Assembly (NCBI RefSeq): GCF_900116145.1
Contig: NZ_FPAB01000016.1
Location: 1-39,985, forward strand
DNA from: Streptomyces harbinensis
Lineage (GTDB): Bacteria; Actinomycetota; Actinomycetes; Streptomycetales; Streptomycetaceae
Length of the DNA stretch: 39,985 nucleotides
Direction: 5' to 3'
The position numbers and the translations under genes are program-made. Positions within the stretch are counted from its first letter, which is position 1. Each line of letters begins with the position of its first letter. Below the pieces are notes generated by a model. The model saw only the letters and a program-made list of their open reading frames with translations, did not search any database and had not been told where the DNA came from. Below, piece by piece: positions 8,239-15,109 of this stretch.

Positions 8239-8856
8239 ATGGCCGCAACCACCGCGCCCACCGCCCGCAAGCGTCCCCGCCGCACCCGCACCAAGCGAGT
8301 CAGCTTGCTCCCCGCTCTCCAGCTCTCCCAGCTGCTGCCCCAGCACATCGACCTGCGCAACCCGCTCCGGGCCGTGCTGGTCTGCCCCGACTGCAAGACC
8401 TGGTGCCCGATCACCGGCATCCAGGCCCGAGTTCAGAAGCTCGTCCCGCACCACACCGGCCGGGCCGGCGTCGCCGCTGCGACACGCTGCCGTGGCAGCA
8501 ACCGCCGCATCGAGTGGGACATGACGATCCCGGAGTGGCGCGAAGCCCTGGAGGACGCCATCCAGCAGACAGCGTCCCGGCGGCCGACCCAGGTGACACC
8601 CAAGCCGACGGCGACGCCCGCGCCCGCCGTCAGCCAGATCGCCGCGCTGAAGCAGCAGCCGCAGGCCTCCGACGGCGACGGCGAAGAGGCCGGCGACCGG
8701 CTCAACTGGCTGGTGCGCGAGATGGGCTGGGCTCGTACCGAGCAGGCCGTTCGGGAAACCGACGCACGCCGCGCGCAGATCCCCGCCAGCAACGTCCCGG
8801 AGCGTCCCTCCCCAGTCCCCCTCGAGACGCTCCGCCCCAGGCGCCGCGCCCACTGA
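8239..8856 (+). CDS. Hypothetical zinc-ribbon plasmid protein
   Basis: A 205-aa protein of unknown function. Residues about 45-95 contain VCPDCKTWCPI followed by LVPHHT and CRGSNRRIEWD, a likely zinc site. The N-terminus is strongly basic (RKRPRRTRTKR) and the C-terminal half is a proline/alanine linker with a helical end. ATG 8239 has GAGGAG 7 nt before it; the frame is open further upstream, but that part looks like leader DNA. It is the first gene rightward of the GntR operator, so GntR control is likely. The leader of about 280 nt (7955-8238) has a hairpin with GAGAGC/GCTCTC-type arms near 8181-8203 and no gene. Confidence 0.7.
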   Translation: MAATTAPTARKRPRRTRTKRVSLLPALQLSQLLPQHIDLRNPLRAVLVCPDCKTWCPITGIQARVQKLVPHHTGRAGVAAATRCRGSNRRIEWDMTIPEWREALEDAIQQTASRRPTQVTPKPTATPAPAVSQIAALKQQPQASDGDGEEAGDRLNWLVREMGWARTEQAVRETDARRAQIPASNVPERPSPVPLETLRPRRRAH

Positions 8857-8874
8857 CCGACCCGGACGAACACT

Positions 8875-8915
8875 CACGGCTGGCCACCCCGATCCGATCG
8901 GGGTGGCCAGCCGTG
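8875..8915 (+). terminator. Strong terminator hairpin
   Basis: A perfect 19-bp stem (8875-8893 with 8897-8915) has a 3-nt loop just after the 205-aa gene. A second, weaker hairpin (8943-8951 with 8970-8978) follows before the next small gene. Confidence 0.75.
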
Positions 8916-9001
8916 GCTGCTCGTACGACAGCCCGCACACGCGACAGCCCCGGCGACCTTGGAACCCCCGGGGCTGTCCAGGACCTGAACTGGAGGACCT
9001 G

Positions 9002-9085
9002 ATGCCCAACAGCATCCCACGGAACAACGGCGACTCCGACCCCGACATGGACGAGGCCCTGCGCCGCGTCCGGCAGGGGAAGTGA
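9002..9085 (+). CDS. 27-aa small protein upstream of the WhiB-like gene
   Basis: ATG at 9002 has GGAGG 5 nt before it. The 27-aa product is hydrophilic and ends in EALRRVRQGK. Its stop lies 5 nt before the ATG chosen for the WhiB-like gene and overlaps an alternative GTG at 9082. It may be a translated leader or a small coupled gene. Confidence 0.45.
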   Translation: MPNSIPRNNGDSDPDMDEALRRVRQGK

Positions 9086-9090
9086 CCGGT

Positions 9091-9348
9091 ATGGACTGGC
9101 GCCACAACGCGATCTGCCGCGACGAAGACCCCGACCTGTTCTTCCCCCTCAGTAACACCGGCCCGGGACGTCTGCAGACCGAGGTCGCCAAGGCGGTCTG
9201 CCACCAGTGCCCCGTCATGGCGCAGTGCCGGCAGTGGGCGCTGGAGTCCCGTCAGGACTTCGGCGTCTGGGGCGGCATGTCCGAGGACGAGCGCCGCGTG
9301 CTGAAGCGCCGCGCCGCCCGCAGGCGGGCCCCGAAGGTTGCGACCTGA
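9091..9348 (+). CDS. WhiB-like iron-sulfur transcriptional regulator
   Basis: An 85-aa Wbl protein. Four cysteines (C9, C37, C40, C46; the last three as CxxCx5C) would bind the 4Fe-4S cluster, and GVWGG at residues 58-62 is the family turn motif. A basic C-terminus (RRVLKRRAARRRA) follows. Wbl proteins bind the primary sigma factor region 4 and act as redox- or NO-sensitive transcription factors. ATG 9091 gives the canonical MDWR start with AGGGGA about 10 nt upstream; GTG 9082 is possible but has almost no spacing from that site. Plasmid-borne Wbl genes are common in actinobacteria. A terminator follows at 9381-9416. Confidence 0.92.
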   Translation: MDWRHNAICRDEDPDLFFPLSNTGPGRLQTEVAKAVCHQCPVMAQCRQWALESRQDFGVWGGMSEDERRVLKRRAARRRAPKVAT

Positions 9349-9380
9349 CCGCTGCGACCGTCCTGCGACCGCTCGGACGA

Positions 9381-9416
9381 CATCGCCCCCAGCCGGAGAA
9401 CCGGCCGGGGGCGATG
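9381..9416 (+). terminator. Terminator hairpin after the WhiB-like gene
   Basis: Arms 9381-9396 and 9401-9416 pair over 16 positions with one mismatch and an AGAA loop. Confidence 0.65.
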
Positions 9417-9502
9417 CCGTGCGGGAGGGCCTCGCAGGGCCCTCTCCCACACCCGGGGTTGCAGCCCCGGGCACGTCAGTCACCGAGAAATGGAGCTCGA
9501 TT

Positions 9503-9742
9503 GTGACCGCGACGACGATCATCGCACCTCGGGCGGGGAGCCGCCAGAGGCGTATCAGCCCACTCGTCCCGGCGGCCGGCCCGGCCTGCTGCGGCGTCCC
9601 GATGACCCGCCGGGGCAACCGGTGGGAATGCGACGAGTGCTTCGGCTGGGCCACTGCCCACCACCGGCCCGCCGCCGACACCCAGCCCCACCCGCCCATG
9701 AACCGGCGTGCCGCCCGCTCGGCCTGCACCCAGGGGCGGTGA
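9503..9742 (+). CDS. Small zinc-finger-like protein, hypothetical
   Basis: A 79-aa product starting at GTG 9503 with GGAG 7 nt upstream. It contains CC-x-x-P...RWECDECFGW, a short zinc-ribbon pattern, between a basic N-terminus and a Pro/His-rich tail. The function is unknown. The stop lies 5 nt before the next ATG, so the pair is probably one transcript. Confidence 0.55.
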   Translation: MTATTIIAPRAGSRQRRISPLVPAAGPACCGVPMTRRGNRWECDECFGWATAHHRPAADTQPHPPMNRRAARSACTQGR

Positions 9743-9747
9743 CCGGC

Positions 9748-9885
9748 ATGCCCAAGCCTCCGAAGGCTCGCTGCTCCACCTGCAACGGATCCGGTGAGGT
9801 GATCGTGCGCATCCTCAGCGGCAGTGGAGCCGACCGGCAGGGGAAGGAGCTCTGCTCCACTTGCAAGGGATCCGGAAGGGTCTGA
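9748..9885 (+). CDS. DnaJ-type CxxCxGxG zinc miniprotein
   Basis: A 45-aa product with two CSTCxGSG motifs separated by about 23 residues. This is the arrangement of one zinc centre of the DnaJ cysteine-rich domain, here free-standing without a J domain. Such miniproteins are common in Streptomyces genomes and plasmids; a structural or RNA/protein-binding role is possible but unproven. It begins 5 nt after the stop of the preceding zinc protein, in a purine-rich context. Confidence 0.65.
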   Translation: MPKPPKARCSTCNGSGEVIVRILSGSGADRQGKELCSTCKGSGRV

Positions 9886-9894
9886 CCTGCAACT

Positions 9895-10113
9895 TTGTTC
9901 ACTGACCCGGCTATAGGCGCCGCCCGCCGCGCGGTGGCTGCTGCTGCTTCGGTGCTCGCCGAGCAGGGCGTTGGGAGCCCGGCAGCAGCCACCGCTCTTC
10001 ATCAGGCGCACCTGGCGGTGGCCGGTGCTCTCGACGCCGGCTACCGCGTCGCCGATGTTCACGACCTGACCGATCCGAGACGGCGGTGCCCGAGTATTTC
10101 GCCCAGCCCTTGA
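9895..10113 (+). CDS. Possible small helical protein (start uncertain)
   Basis: An open frame with good third-position GC encodes up to 72 residues, mostly alanine-rich helix. No ATG or ribosome site is visible; the frame would begin at TTG 9895 or an internal GTG near 9931. It may be a real short gene or a decayed gene end. A GC-rich hairpin follows around 10143-10182. Confidence 0.3.
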   Translation: MFTDPAIGAARRAVAAAASVLAEQGVGSPAAATALHQAHLAVAGALDAGYRVADVHDLTDPRRRCPSISPSP

Positions 10114-10249
10114 CCCTTCACCTGGCCTGACGGCTGCCTGATCCGCCCGCACCGACCGCCGTATCCCCGGCGGCCGGGCGGTGAGGGGGAACCGGACAGT
10201 CCCGGACCCGCCGGCCCGCAGCCGGTGCACACATGAATGAGGAGAGCAC

Positions 10250-10624
10250 GTGAACCAGCCGCAGAAGACGCAGTACATCCGCACCACGGTCCTCTACACC
10301 AAGGGCGACTACATCCTGTTCCGCGACCCCGAGCTGTTCTGGCTCGGCAAGCCCGGCCACACGTTCGTCGGCCGCGTCGAGCGGTCGTATCCGTCCGCCG
10401 ACGACAGCAAGATCCTCTACGACGTCATGGACCTGAGCGTCGGCTGCTTCCGCAAGGGGATCGACCCCGACTACATGCGGCTGCTCCCGGCGAACGACGC
10501 GATGCACGACATCGACACCGCGCCGCTCAACGGCGCGGACGCCGGAGCGATGAGCCCGGCCGCCGTTGCCTGGCTGCGCCAGTACCTCCAGCAGAGCAGC
10601 GCCCCGCTCCCCCGGCAGTCCTGA
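10250..10624 (+). CDS. Hypothetical protein
   Basis: A 124-aa soluble protein with no recognised domain. It starts at GTG 10250 with GGAGAG upstream. The N-terminal half is beta-rich and aromatic (IRTTVLYTKGDYILFRDPE), and the C-terminus ends in a helix (AVAWLRQYLQQS). A terminator follows at 10640-10686, so it is probably transcribed apart from the large transfer gene behind it. Confidence 0.65.
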   Translation: MNQPQKTQYIRTTVLYTKGDYILFRDPELFWLGKPGHTFVGRVERSYPSADDSKILYDVMDLSVGCFRKGIDPDYMRLLPANDAMHDIDTAPLNGADAGAMSPAAVAWLRQYLQQSSAPLPRQS

Positions 10625-10639
10625 CCGGCTACGCGCAAC

Positions 10640-10686
10640 GGCCCTCCGAGCCCTCGGCACTCGAGATGCCGGGGCCTCGGAGGGCC
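10640..10686 (+). terminator. Terminator hairpin
   Basis: Outer arms GGCCCTCCGAG (10640-10650) and CTCGGAGGGCC (10676-10686) pair perfectly, with an inner stem-loop between them. Confidence 0.6.
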
Positions 10687-10755
10687 TTGCCATGACTCTA
10701 CCGACCCCGCGGTGGCCTGGCGCCCCCGAACACAAGAGAAGAGAGGACAAGTCCC

Positions 10756-13575
10756 GTGGCCAAAGCCACCTCCCGGCGCAAGCGTAAGACCGCCCCGGCC
10801 GCCGCGAAGACCCCCACTACCCGAAGCCGCCAGGGCGCCAAGAACCCCAAGGCGCCGGCCCCGTCGCCGGCCGCCGGGCCGGCCCCGGCGAACAGCACCG
10901 AGGAGAACACGCCGGTGGTGTTCGAGGAGGCCGCCCCGGTCCTGGCCGACGCCGCCGACCGCGCGGCCGACCTGCGGGACATGGCCGCCGACGACGCCGC
11001 GCACATCATCGCCACCGGCGAGACCCGCGCCGCCCAACTGCTCAGCTCCGCCCGCACCGAGGCCGCCGCCATCACCGAGGCCGCCACCACCCAGCACGCG
11101 CGCCTCCTCGCCGACGCCCAGGCCGCCGCCGACCAGCTGCGCGCCGAGGCGGGAAGCACCGCGGCCGGCGAGGCCGAGAAGGTCCTCGCCGACGCCGAGA
11201 GGGCGGCCGAGGGCATCCTCAACGAGGCGCGCCAGCAGGCCGACGCGGCAGCGAGCACCGCGGCCGACAACGCCGGCCGGGTCCTCGCCGACGCCAAGAC
11301 CTCGGCGGAACGGCTGCTCAACGAGGCCGGGACTGCCGCTGATCGGCTGCGCGCGGAGGCGGCGAGCACCGCGGCTGGCGAGGCTGAGAAGGTTCTCGCG
11401 GACGCCCGGGCCGCCGCCGAGCAGCTGCTCAGCGAGGCCCGGTCGGAGGCCGACAACGTCACGGCGGCTGCGGCCGGCGAGGCCGACCAGGTCCTCACGG
11501 ACGCCAAGGTGGCCGCCGAGCAGCTGCTCGCCGGCGCGCGCCGGCAGGCGGAGAAGGTCGCCACCGAGGCGGCTGCGGACGCCGAGCAGACCCGTGCCCA
11601 GGCGGCGCAGGCTGCCGAACAGGCCCTGGCCGCCGCGGAGAGCGCGCGCACCGAGCTCCTCGCCGGCGCGGAGCGGGCCGCGGCTGAGACCCGGACCCGG
11701 GCGGCCACCCAGGCCGACCAGGTGCTGGAGCAGGCGCAGACGGAGGCGAGCCGGCTGCGGGAGAGCGCCCGGGCGCAGGCGGAGCGGGTGCGGGCCGCTG
11801 CGGAGAAGACGGCCTGCGAGCTGCGTGAGGACGCCGACCGGGAGCGGGAGGCAGCCCGTGCGGATGCGGAGCGCGCCCGCCAGCTCGCCGAGGAGGACAT
11901 CAAGCGGCTGCGGGCGACCGCGGACGAGGACGTCGAGCGCCTGACCAACACCGCCCGCGCGAAGGCCGACCGGCTCCTGGCCGACGCTCGCGCCCAGCGG
12001 GATGCGGAGCAGGCGGAGATCGAGGAGGCGCTGGCCGCTGCCCGGCAGCGGGAGGAGGACGCAGAGGTCACGCTGAAGGCCGCCGACGAGCTCCTGGCCG
12101 AGGCCGCCGCCCGGATGAAGCGCGCCACCAACAAGACCGAGCGGGCGCGAGAGCGCAAGCGGATCCGGCTGGAGGGCCGCCAGGAGCGCCGGGCAGCGAA
12201 GGACGCCCGGCGGGCGAAGGTCCGCGAGGAGCGGGCCGCCGCCCGTGAGGGACAGCCCACGGTCTCCGCCCGCTTGAAGCAGTTCCTCAGGGTCAACGCG
12301 GAGCGGCTGATGGTGATCGGGCCGATCACCGCGCCGATGGCGGTGGCGTGGACCGGGCAGGCCGGGTTCGCCGAGGACATCCTCGGCTGGGTCATGCCGT
12401 TCACGATCCTGTTCGCCGCCGCCTGGGAGCTCTCGACCGCGTTCGTCGGCTGGATGTACCACCAGGCGCGCCAGTCCGGGGACGCCGGCACCCTCTACCG
12501 CGTCTCCACCTGGTTCTTCGCCGGTGTCGCCGCAGTCATGAACTTCTGGCACGCCTCCGAAGCACCCAACGGGAAGCAGATCTGGGACCAGGACGCCCAG
12601 GCGTGGGTCCAGGAGATGACGTACTGGAACTTCACCCCGAAGGCGGTGGCGTTCGCGGCGATGTCGATCACCGGCATGGTGCTGTGGGAGCTGTACGCCT
12701 CCCTGATCCACCGCCGCAAGCTCCGCGCGGACGGGAAGGTCGCGGCGGCCCGGCCCTCGATCGGGGTGGTCCGCTGGTTCCGCTACCCGGTCCGCAGTTT
12801 CACCGCGTGGTCCCTGGCGATCACCGACGCGGACCTGACCACGCTGGACCGGGCCTGGACCGCGGCCGGTGTGGAGCTCGCGGACCGCAAGGCGCTCAAG
12901 GCGGACCGCAAGGCGTTCAAGGAGGGCCTGGCCCTGCACCGGGTGGTGGTCCCTCAGGTCCGGACCGCGGACCACGGTCCGGCCGCGATCCCCACGGTGC
13001 TCACCCTGACCCGTACGGACCGGCCCGGACCGGTCGAAGGTCTCGTTCCGGTCCGGCCGGTCCAGACCGGCGGGTATCCGGTCCACTCCGGTCCGGCCGA
13101 CCGGAACGCGGTCCATGGCCCGGTCCGGACCGGCGGACCGGCGGACCGGACCGGCGGACCGGACCTCGCCCTGGAGTCCGGGGCGGCCGGTCCGCACGGC
13201 GCTGACCTGCGGACCGCGCCCGGTCCGGACCGGACCGGCGGGGCCGTGCCCGCCTCGCGGACCGGACCGGCGGGCTACGGAGTCACGGTCCGGACCGGCG
13301 AAGCTGCGGTCGGACCGGGGACGACGGACCGGCCCGGACCGGACCACCGCGATGCCCCGGGCAGCGAGTTCGGCCCGGACCGGATCGAGGACGGCGGTCC
13401 GGACCGCACGGTCATCACGCTCACGGACGTGGAGCGGACCGCGCTGGACCAGCTGCGGACCGAGGAACTGCCGCTGTCCCGGTCCAACATCGCCAGGGCG
13501 GTCCGCAGCAAGGGCGGGAGCATCTCCACGGACCGCGCCGGGCAGATCGCGGTCGCTCTCCGGCAGTACGCCTGA
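10756..13575 (+). CDS. SpdB/DUF2637-like transfer membrane protein with long hendecad coiled coil
   Basis: A 939-aa protein in four parts. Residues 1-55 are basic and Pro/Ala-rich. Residues about 55-490 are an Ala/Glu-rich coiled coil with 11-residue spacing (AEAxADxLLxEARxxA repeats), like Streptomyces polar proteins DivIVA, Scy and FilP. Residues about 515-655 hold four predicted membrane segments in the style of DUF2637/SpdB spread proteins (ILGWVMPFTILFAAAWELST; AVAFAAMSITGMVLWELYA). The tail about 740-890 is Gly/Pro/Asp/Arg-rich and is encoded by the GGACCG repeat array, and the last 50 residues look like a small HTH (LPLSRSNIARAVRSKGGSIS). Spread proteins help plasmid movement along hyphae. 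It leads the transfer module; GTG 10756 lies just after a purine-rich stretch. The fusion is unusual. Confidence 0.75.
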   Translation: MAKATSRRKRKTAPAAAKTPTTRSRQGAKNPKAPAPSPAAGPAPANSTEENTPVVFEEAAPVLADAADRAADLRDMAADDAAHIIATGETRAAQLLSSARTEAAAITEAATTQHARLLADAQAAADQLRAEAGSTAAGEAEKVLADAERAAEGILNEARQQADAAASTAADNAGRVLADAKTSAERLLNEAGTAADRLRAEAASTAAGEAEKVLADARAAAEQLLSEARSEADNVTAAAAGEADQVLTDAKVAAEQLLAGARRQAEKVATEAAADAEQTRAQAAQAAEQALAAAESARTELLAGAERAAAETRTRAATQADQVLEQAQTEASRLRESARAQAERVRAAAEKTACELREDADREREAARADAERARQLAEEDIKRLRATADEDVERLTNTARAKADRLLADARAQRDAEQAEIEEALAAARQREEDAEVTLKAADELLAEAAARMKRATNKTERARERKRIRLEGRQERRAAKDARRAKVREERAAAREGQPTVSARLKQFLRVNAERLMVIGPITAPMAVAWTGQAGFAEDILGWVMPFTILFAAAWELSTAFVGWMYHQARQSGDAGTLYRVSTWFFAGVAAVMNFWHASEAPNGKQIWDQDAQAWVQEMTYWNFTPKAVAFAAMSITGMVLWELYASLIHRRKLRADGKVAAARPSIGVVRWFRYPVRSFTAWSLAITDADLTTLDRAWTAAGVELADRKALKADRKAFKEGLALHRVVVPQVRTADHGPAAIPTVLTLTRTDRPGPVEGLVPVRPVQTGGYPVHSGPADRNAVHGPVRTGGPADRTGGPDLALESGAAGPHGADLRTAPGPDRTGGAVPASRTGPAGYGVTVRTGEAAVGPGTTDRPGPDHRDAPGSEFGPDRIEDGGPDRTVITLTDVERTALDQLRTEELPLSRSNIARAVRSKGGSISTDRAGQIAVALRQYA

Positions 13576-13738
13576 CCCGGACCGGACCGGCCACGGACCG
13601 GGCTTGGACCGCCACCGGACCGGCCCCGGACCGCGTTGGACCGGTCCCGGTCCGGACCGGTCGATGTCCTGCCGCTCATGGTCGCCACCGGTCCGCGCTC
13701 CCCCACCGGGGCGCGGACCGGCGACGGCCACGGCCGGC
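12904..13738. repeat. Dense GGACCG/CGGTCC motif array
   Basis: By eye, 45-50 copies of GGACCG or its complement lie in about 830 bp. They occur in both orientations and several reading frames, and they continue through the stop codon (13573-13575) into about 160 bp of non-coding DNA. Random expectation at this GC content is only one or two. It may be a recognition array for the translocase or another DNA-binding transfer protein. Confidence 0.75.
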
Positions 13739-13819
13739 AGGCCACCCGCCCGCACCCGCCCCCAACGGGGCGCGGGCGATCAGCCCGATACCCACACGAT
13801 CCGAACCGGAGGAATCTCC

Positions 13820-14050
13820 ATGAACCTCACCGTCCGCCGCGCGTTATCCGTGGTCCTGGCCGCCGCTGTCGGCGTGCTCCTGGCGGCGCAGCTGACCGCC
13901 TACGACGTCGATACCCCGCTCCTGCTGACCGCCGGACTCGGCGTCGCCGGCGCGGTGGGCGCCGCGCTGATGCCGGCAGCCGGCCCGTCCCGCGCCGACA
14001 CCTGTCCCCGGTGTTCGGCCGTCACCGAGGACCATTCGATCCGGCGCTGA
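13820..14050 (+). CDS. Small membrane protein
   Basis: A 76-aa protein with two hydrophobic segments (residues about 8-25 and 32-52) and a C-terminal CPRC pair. ATG 13820 has GGAGG upstream. It sits in the transfer module and could be a small spread-type accessory protein, but no family was recognised. A hairpin with CTTCA/TGAAG outer and CCACCGG/CCGGTGG inner arms follows (14062-14099). Confidence 0.6.
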   Translation: MNLTVRRALSVVLAAAVGVLLAAQLTAYDVDTPLLLTAGLGVAGAVGAALMPAAGPSRADTCPRCSAVTEDHSIRR

Positions 14051-14061
14051 CCCTTCGACGG

Positions 14062-14099
14062 CTTCATTGGCCACCGGGCCCAGCCGGTGGTCTTTGAAG
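14062..14099 (+). terminator. Hairpin after small membrane protein
   Basis: The inner stem CCACCGG/CCGGTGG (14071-14077 with 14084-14090) is extended by an outer CTTCA/TGAAG pairing. Confidence 0.45.
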
Positions 14100-14172
14100 G
14101 CGCCGGGCGTTCCCGCGCTGACCACGCACCCCACCACCCACGCACTCCTTGACCAGGGAGAGGAACAACCCC

Positions 14173-14667
14173 ATGCCCGAGCAGCCCCAGGACACCGAGC
14201 GGCGGCTGAAGAACACCGAGCAGCTGCGGGAGATCGCCCGCAACCCTGACGCGTTCGCCGCGCTCTTGCAGGACTACCAGCGGGTCCTGATGGACATCCG
14301 GCCGCTCCTGGAGGTGCTGCGGGACGAGACCCGGCTGTACTGCCGGGGCGTCCATGTGGAGGGCGACCGGGGCTACCACCCCCGGCAGCGGTCCCGGCAG
14401 GTCGAGGCCCCGCTGAACCACGCGCTGAAACTGATCAACCGGCTGCTGAGCGACCTGGAAAAGAGCGCTCACCGGCGCCGCGCTCACGACGAGAAAGTCG
14501 AGGAGACCGCACGGACCAGAAGGGAAAAGGAATTGGAGAGGGCGAGGAAGAAACGGCAGAAACTGGCTGCCGTCCCGCAGCGGGAAACCCCCCGGGTTGA
14601 ACCGGCGCAGGAACAGCAGTACAGTGAGCCCACTTCCCTTTCCGACCTGGGCAGGAGGTCCGCGTGA
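14173..14667 (+). CDS. Coiled-coil hypothetical protein of transfer module
   Basis: A 164-aa, highly charged, mostly helical protein (EQLREIARNPDAFAALLQ near the start; a long EKVEETARTRREKELERARKK helix near residues 110-135). ATG 14173 has AGAGGA upstream; the frame extends 8 codons further without such a site. Its stop overlaps the GTG of the next gene (GTGA at 14664-14667), so the two are coupled. Function unknown. Confidence 0.65.
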   Translation: MPEQPQDTERRLKNTEQLREIARNPDAFAALLQDYQRVLMDIRPLLEVLRDETRLYCRGVHVEGDRGYHPRQRSRQVEAPLNHALKLINRLLSDLEKSAHRRRAHDEKVEETARTRREKELERARKKRQKLAAVPQRETPRVEPAQEQQYSEPTSLSDLGRRSA

Positions 14668-14969
14668 CGCGGCCCCTGACCAGTGATGAGAAAAGCCGCA
14701 ACAACCGTAAGTCCTGGTATCGCGGCGAGGAAAAGAAAGCGCGTGAGACGCGCGGCGAGGTCGGGGCCATGGAATTCTGGCTCCGGATCACCCGATCAAG
14801 AATCGTGAAAGAGACCCGGGCTGGGCGCAGCGACGTCGTCCCGGGTTTCGGCCTGGTCGTCCGGCTGTTCCTGGCGGCCATGGAGCAGCGGGCCGCCGGT
14901 GACGGCCGCCTGTGGGCGGACCTGATGCACAACGCGCAGGCCGTCCTGGAGCAGCACAAGCACGACTGA
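14664..14969 (+). CDS. Hypothetical protein coupled to upstream gene
   Basis: A 101-aa basic protein, helical in its second half (VVRLFLAAMEQRA...WADLMHNAQAVLEQH). Its GTG overlaps the preceding stop by 4 nt, and AGGAGG lies 5 nt upstream. A perfect 14-bp terminator hairpin follows at once. No family was recognised. Confidence 0.65.
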   Translation: MTRPLTSDEKSRNNRKSWYRGEEKKARETRGEVGAMEFWLRITRSRIVKETRAGRSDVVPGFGLVVRLFLAAMEQRAAGDGRLWADLMHNAQAVLEQHKHD

Positions 14970-14990
14970 CCCGGCGCCACTGTGCGTGAC

Positions 14991-15025
14991 GCGAGGCCCG
15001 CCCGGATCCCCCGGGCGGGCCTCGC
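14991..15025 (+). terminator. Strong terminator hairpin
   Basis: A perfect 14-bp stem (14991-15004 with 15012-15025) has a 7-nt loop. No U-tract follows, as is usual in Streptomyces. Confidence 0.7.
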
Positions 15026-15032
15026 GCGCGTA

Positions 15033-15067
15033 ATGCGTGCACGCGTGCCCGTGCACGCGTGCACGCG
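15033..15067. repeat. Alternating purine-pyrimidine tracts with 14-bp palindrome
   Basis: 15033-15047 and 15051-15067 are strictly alternating purine-pyrimidine runs separated by CCC. The palindrome GTGCACGCGTGCAC lies at 15051-15064. Such DNA can adopt the Z form under negative supercoiling. Confidence 0.5.
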
Positions 15068-15109
15068 AGGCTCACGATCTGTCAAGTACCCAGGAGGGAG
15101 AAGTTCGCC

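Noticed and set aside
8083..10287. Long minus-strand open frame spanning the WhiB-like region
   Set aside because: It runs opposite several well-supported small genes and strong terminators, has no start signal and no recognisable domain.
13574..13581. pSVH1-type TraB recognition motif GACCCGGA
   Set aside because: I find it only a few times in the window (for example near 5168, 8860 and 13574), about what chance gives at this GC content, so it is not the recognition motif here; the GGACCG array is a separate candidate.
12904..13738. CRISPR array
   Set aside because: The repeats are 6 bp, irregularly spaced and in both orientations, without constant-length spacers or cas genes.
10471..13755. 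Very long minus-strand open frame opposite the coiled-coil/membrane gene
   Set aside because: It is an antisense frame kept open by GC-rich codons. It lacks a ribosome site and its protein is repetitive without domains, while the plus-strand frame has clear membrane and coiled-coil features.
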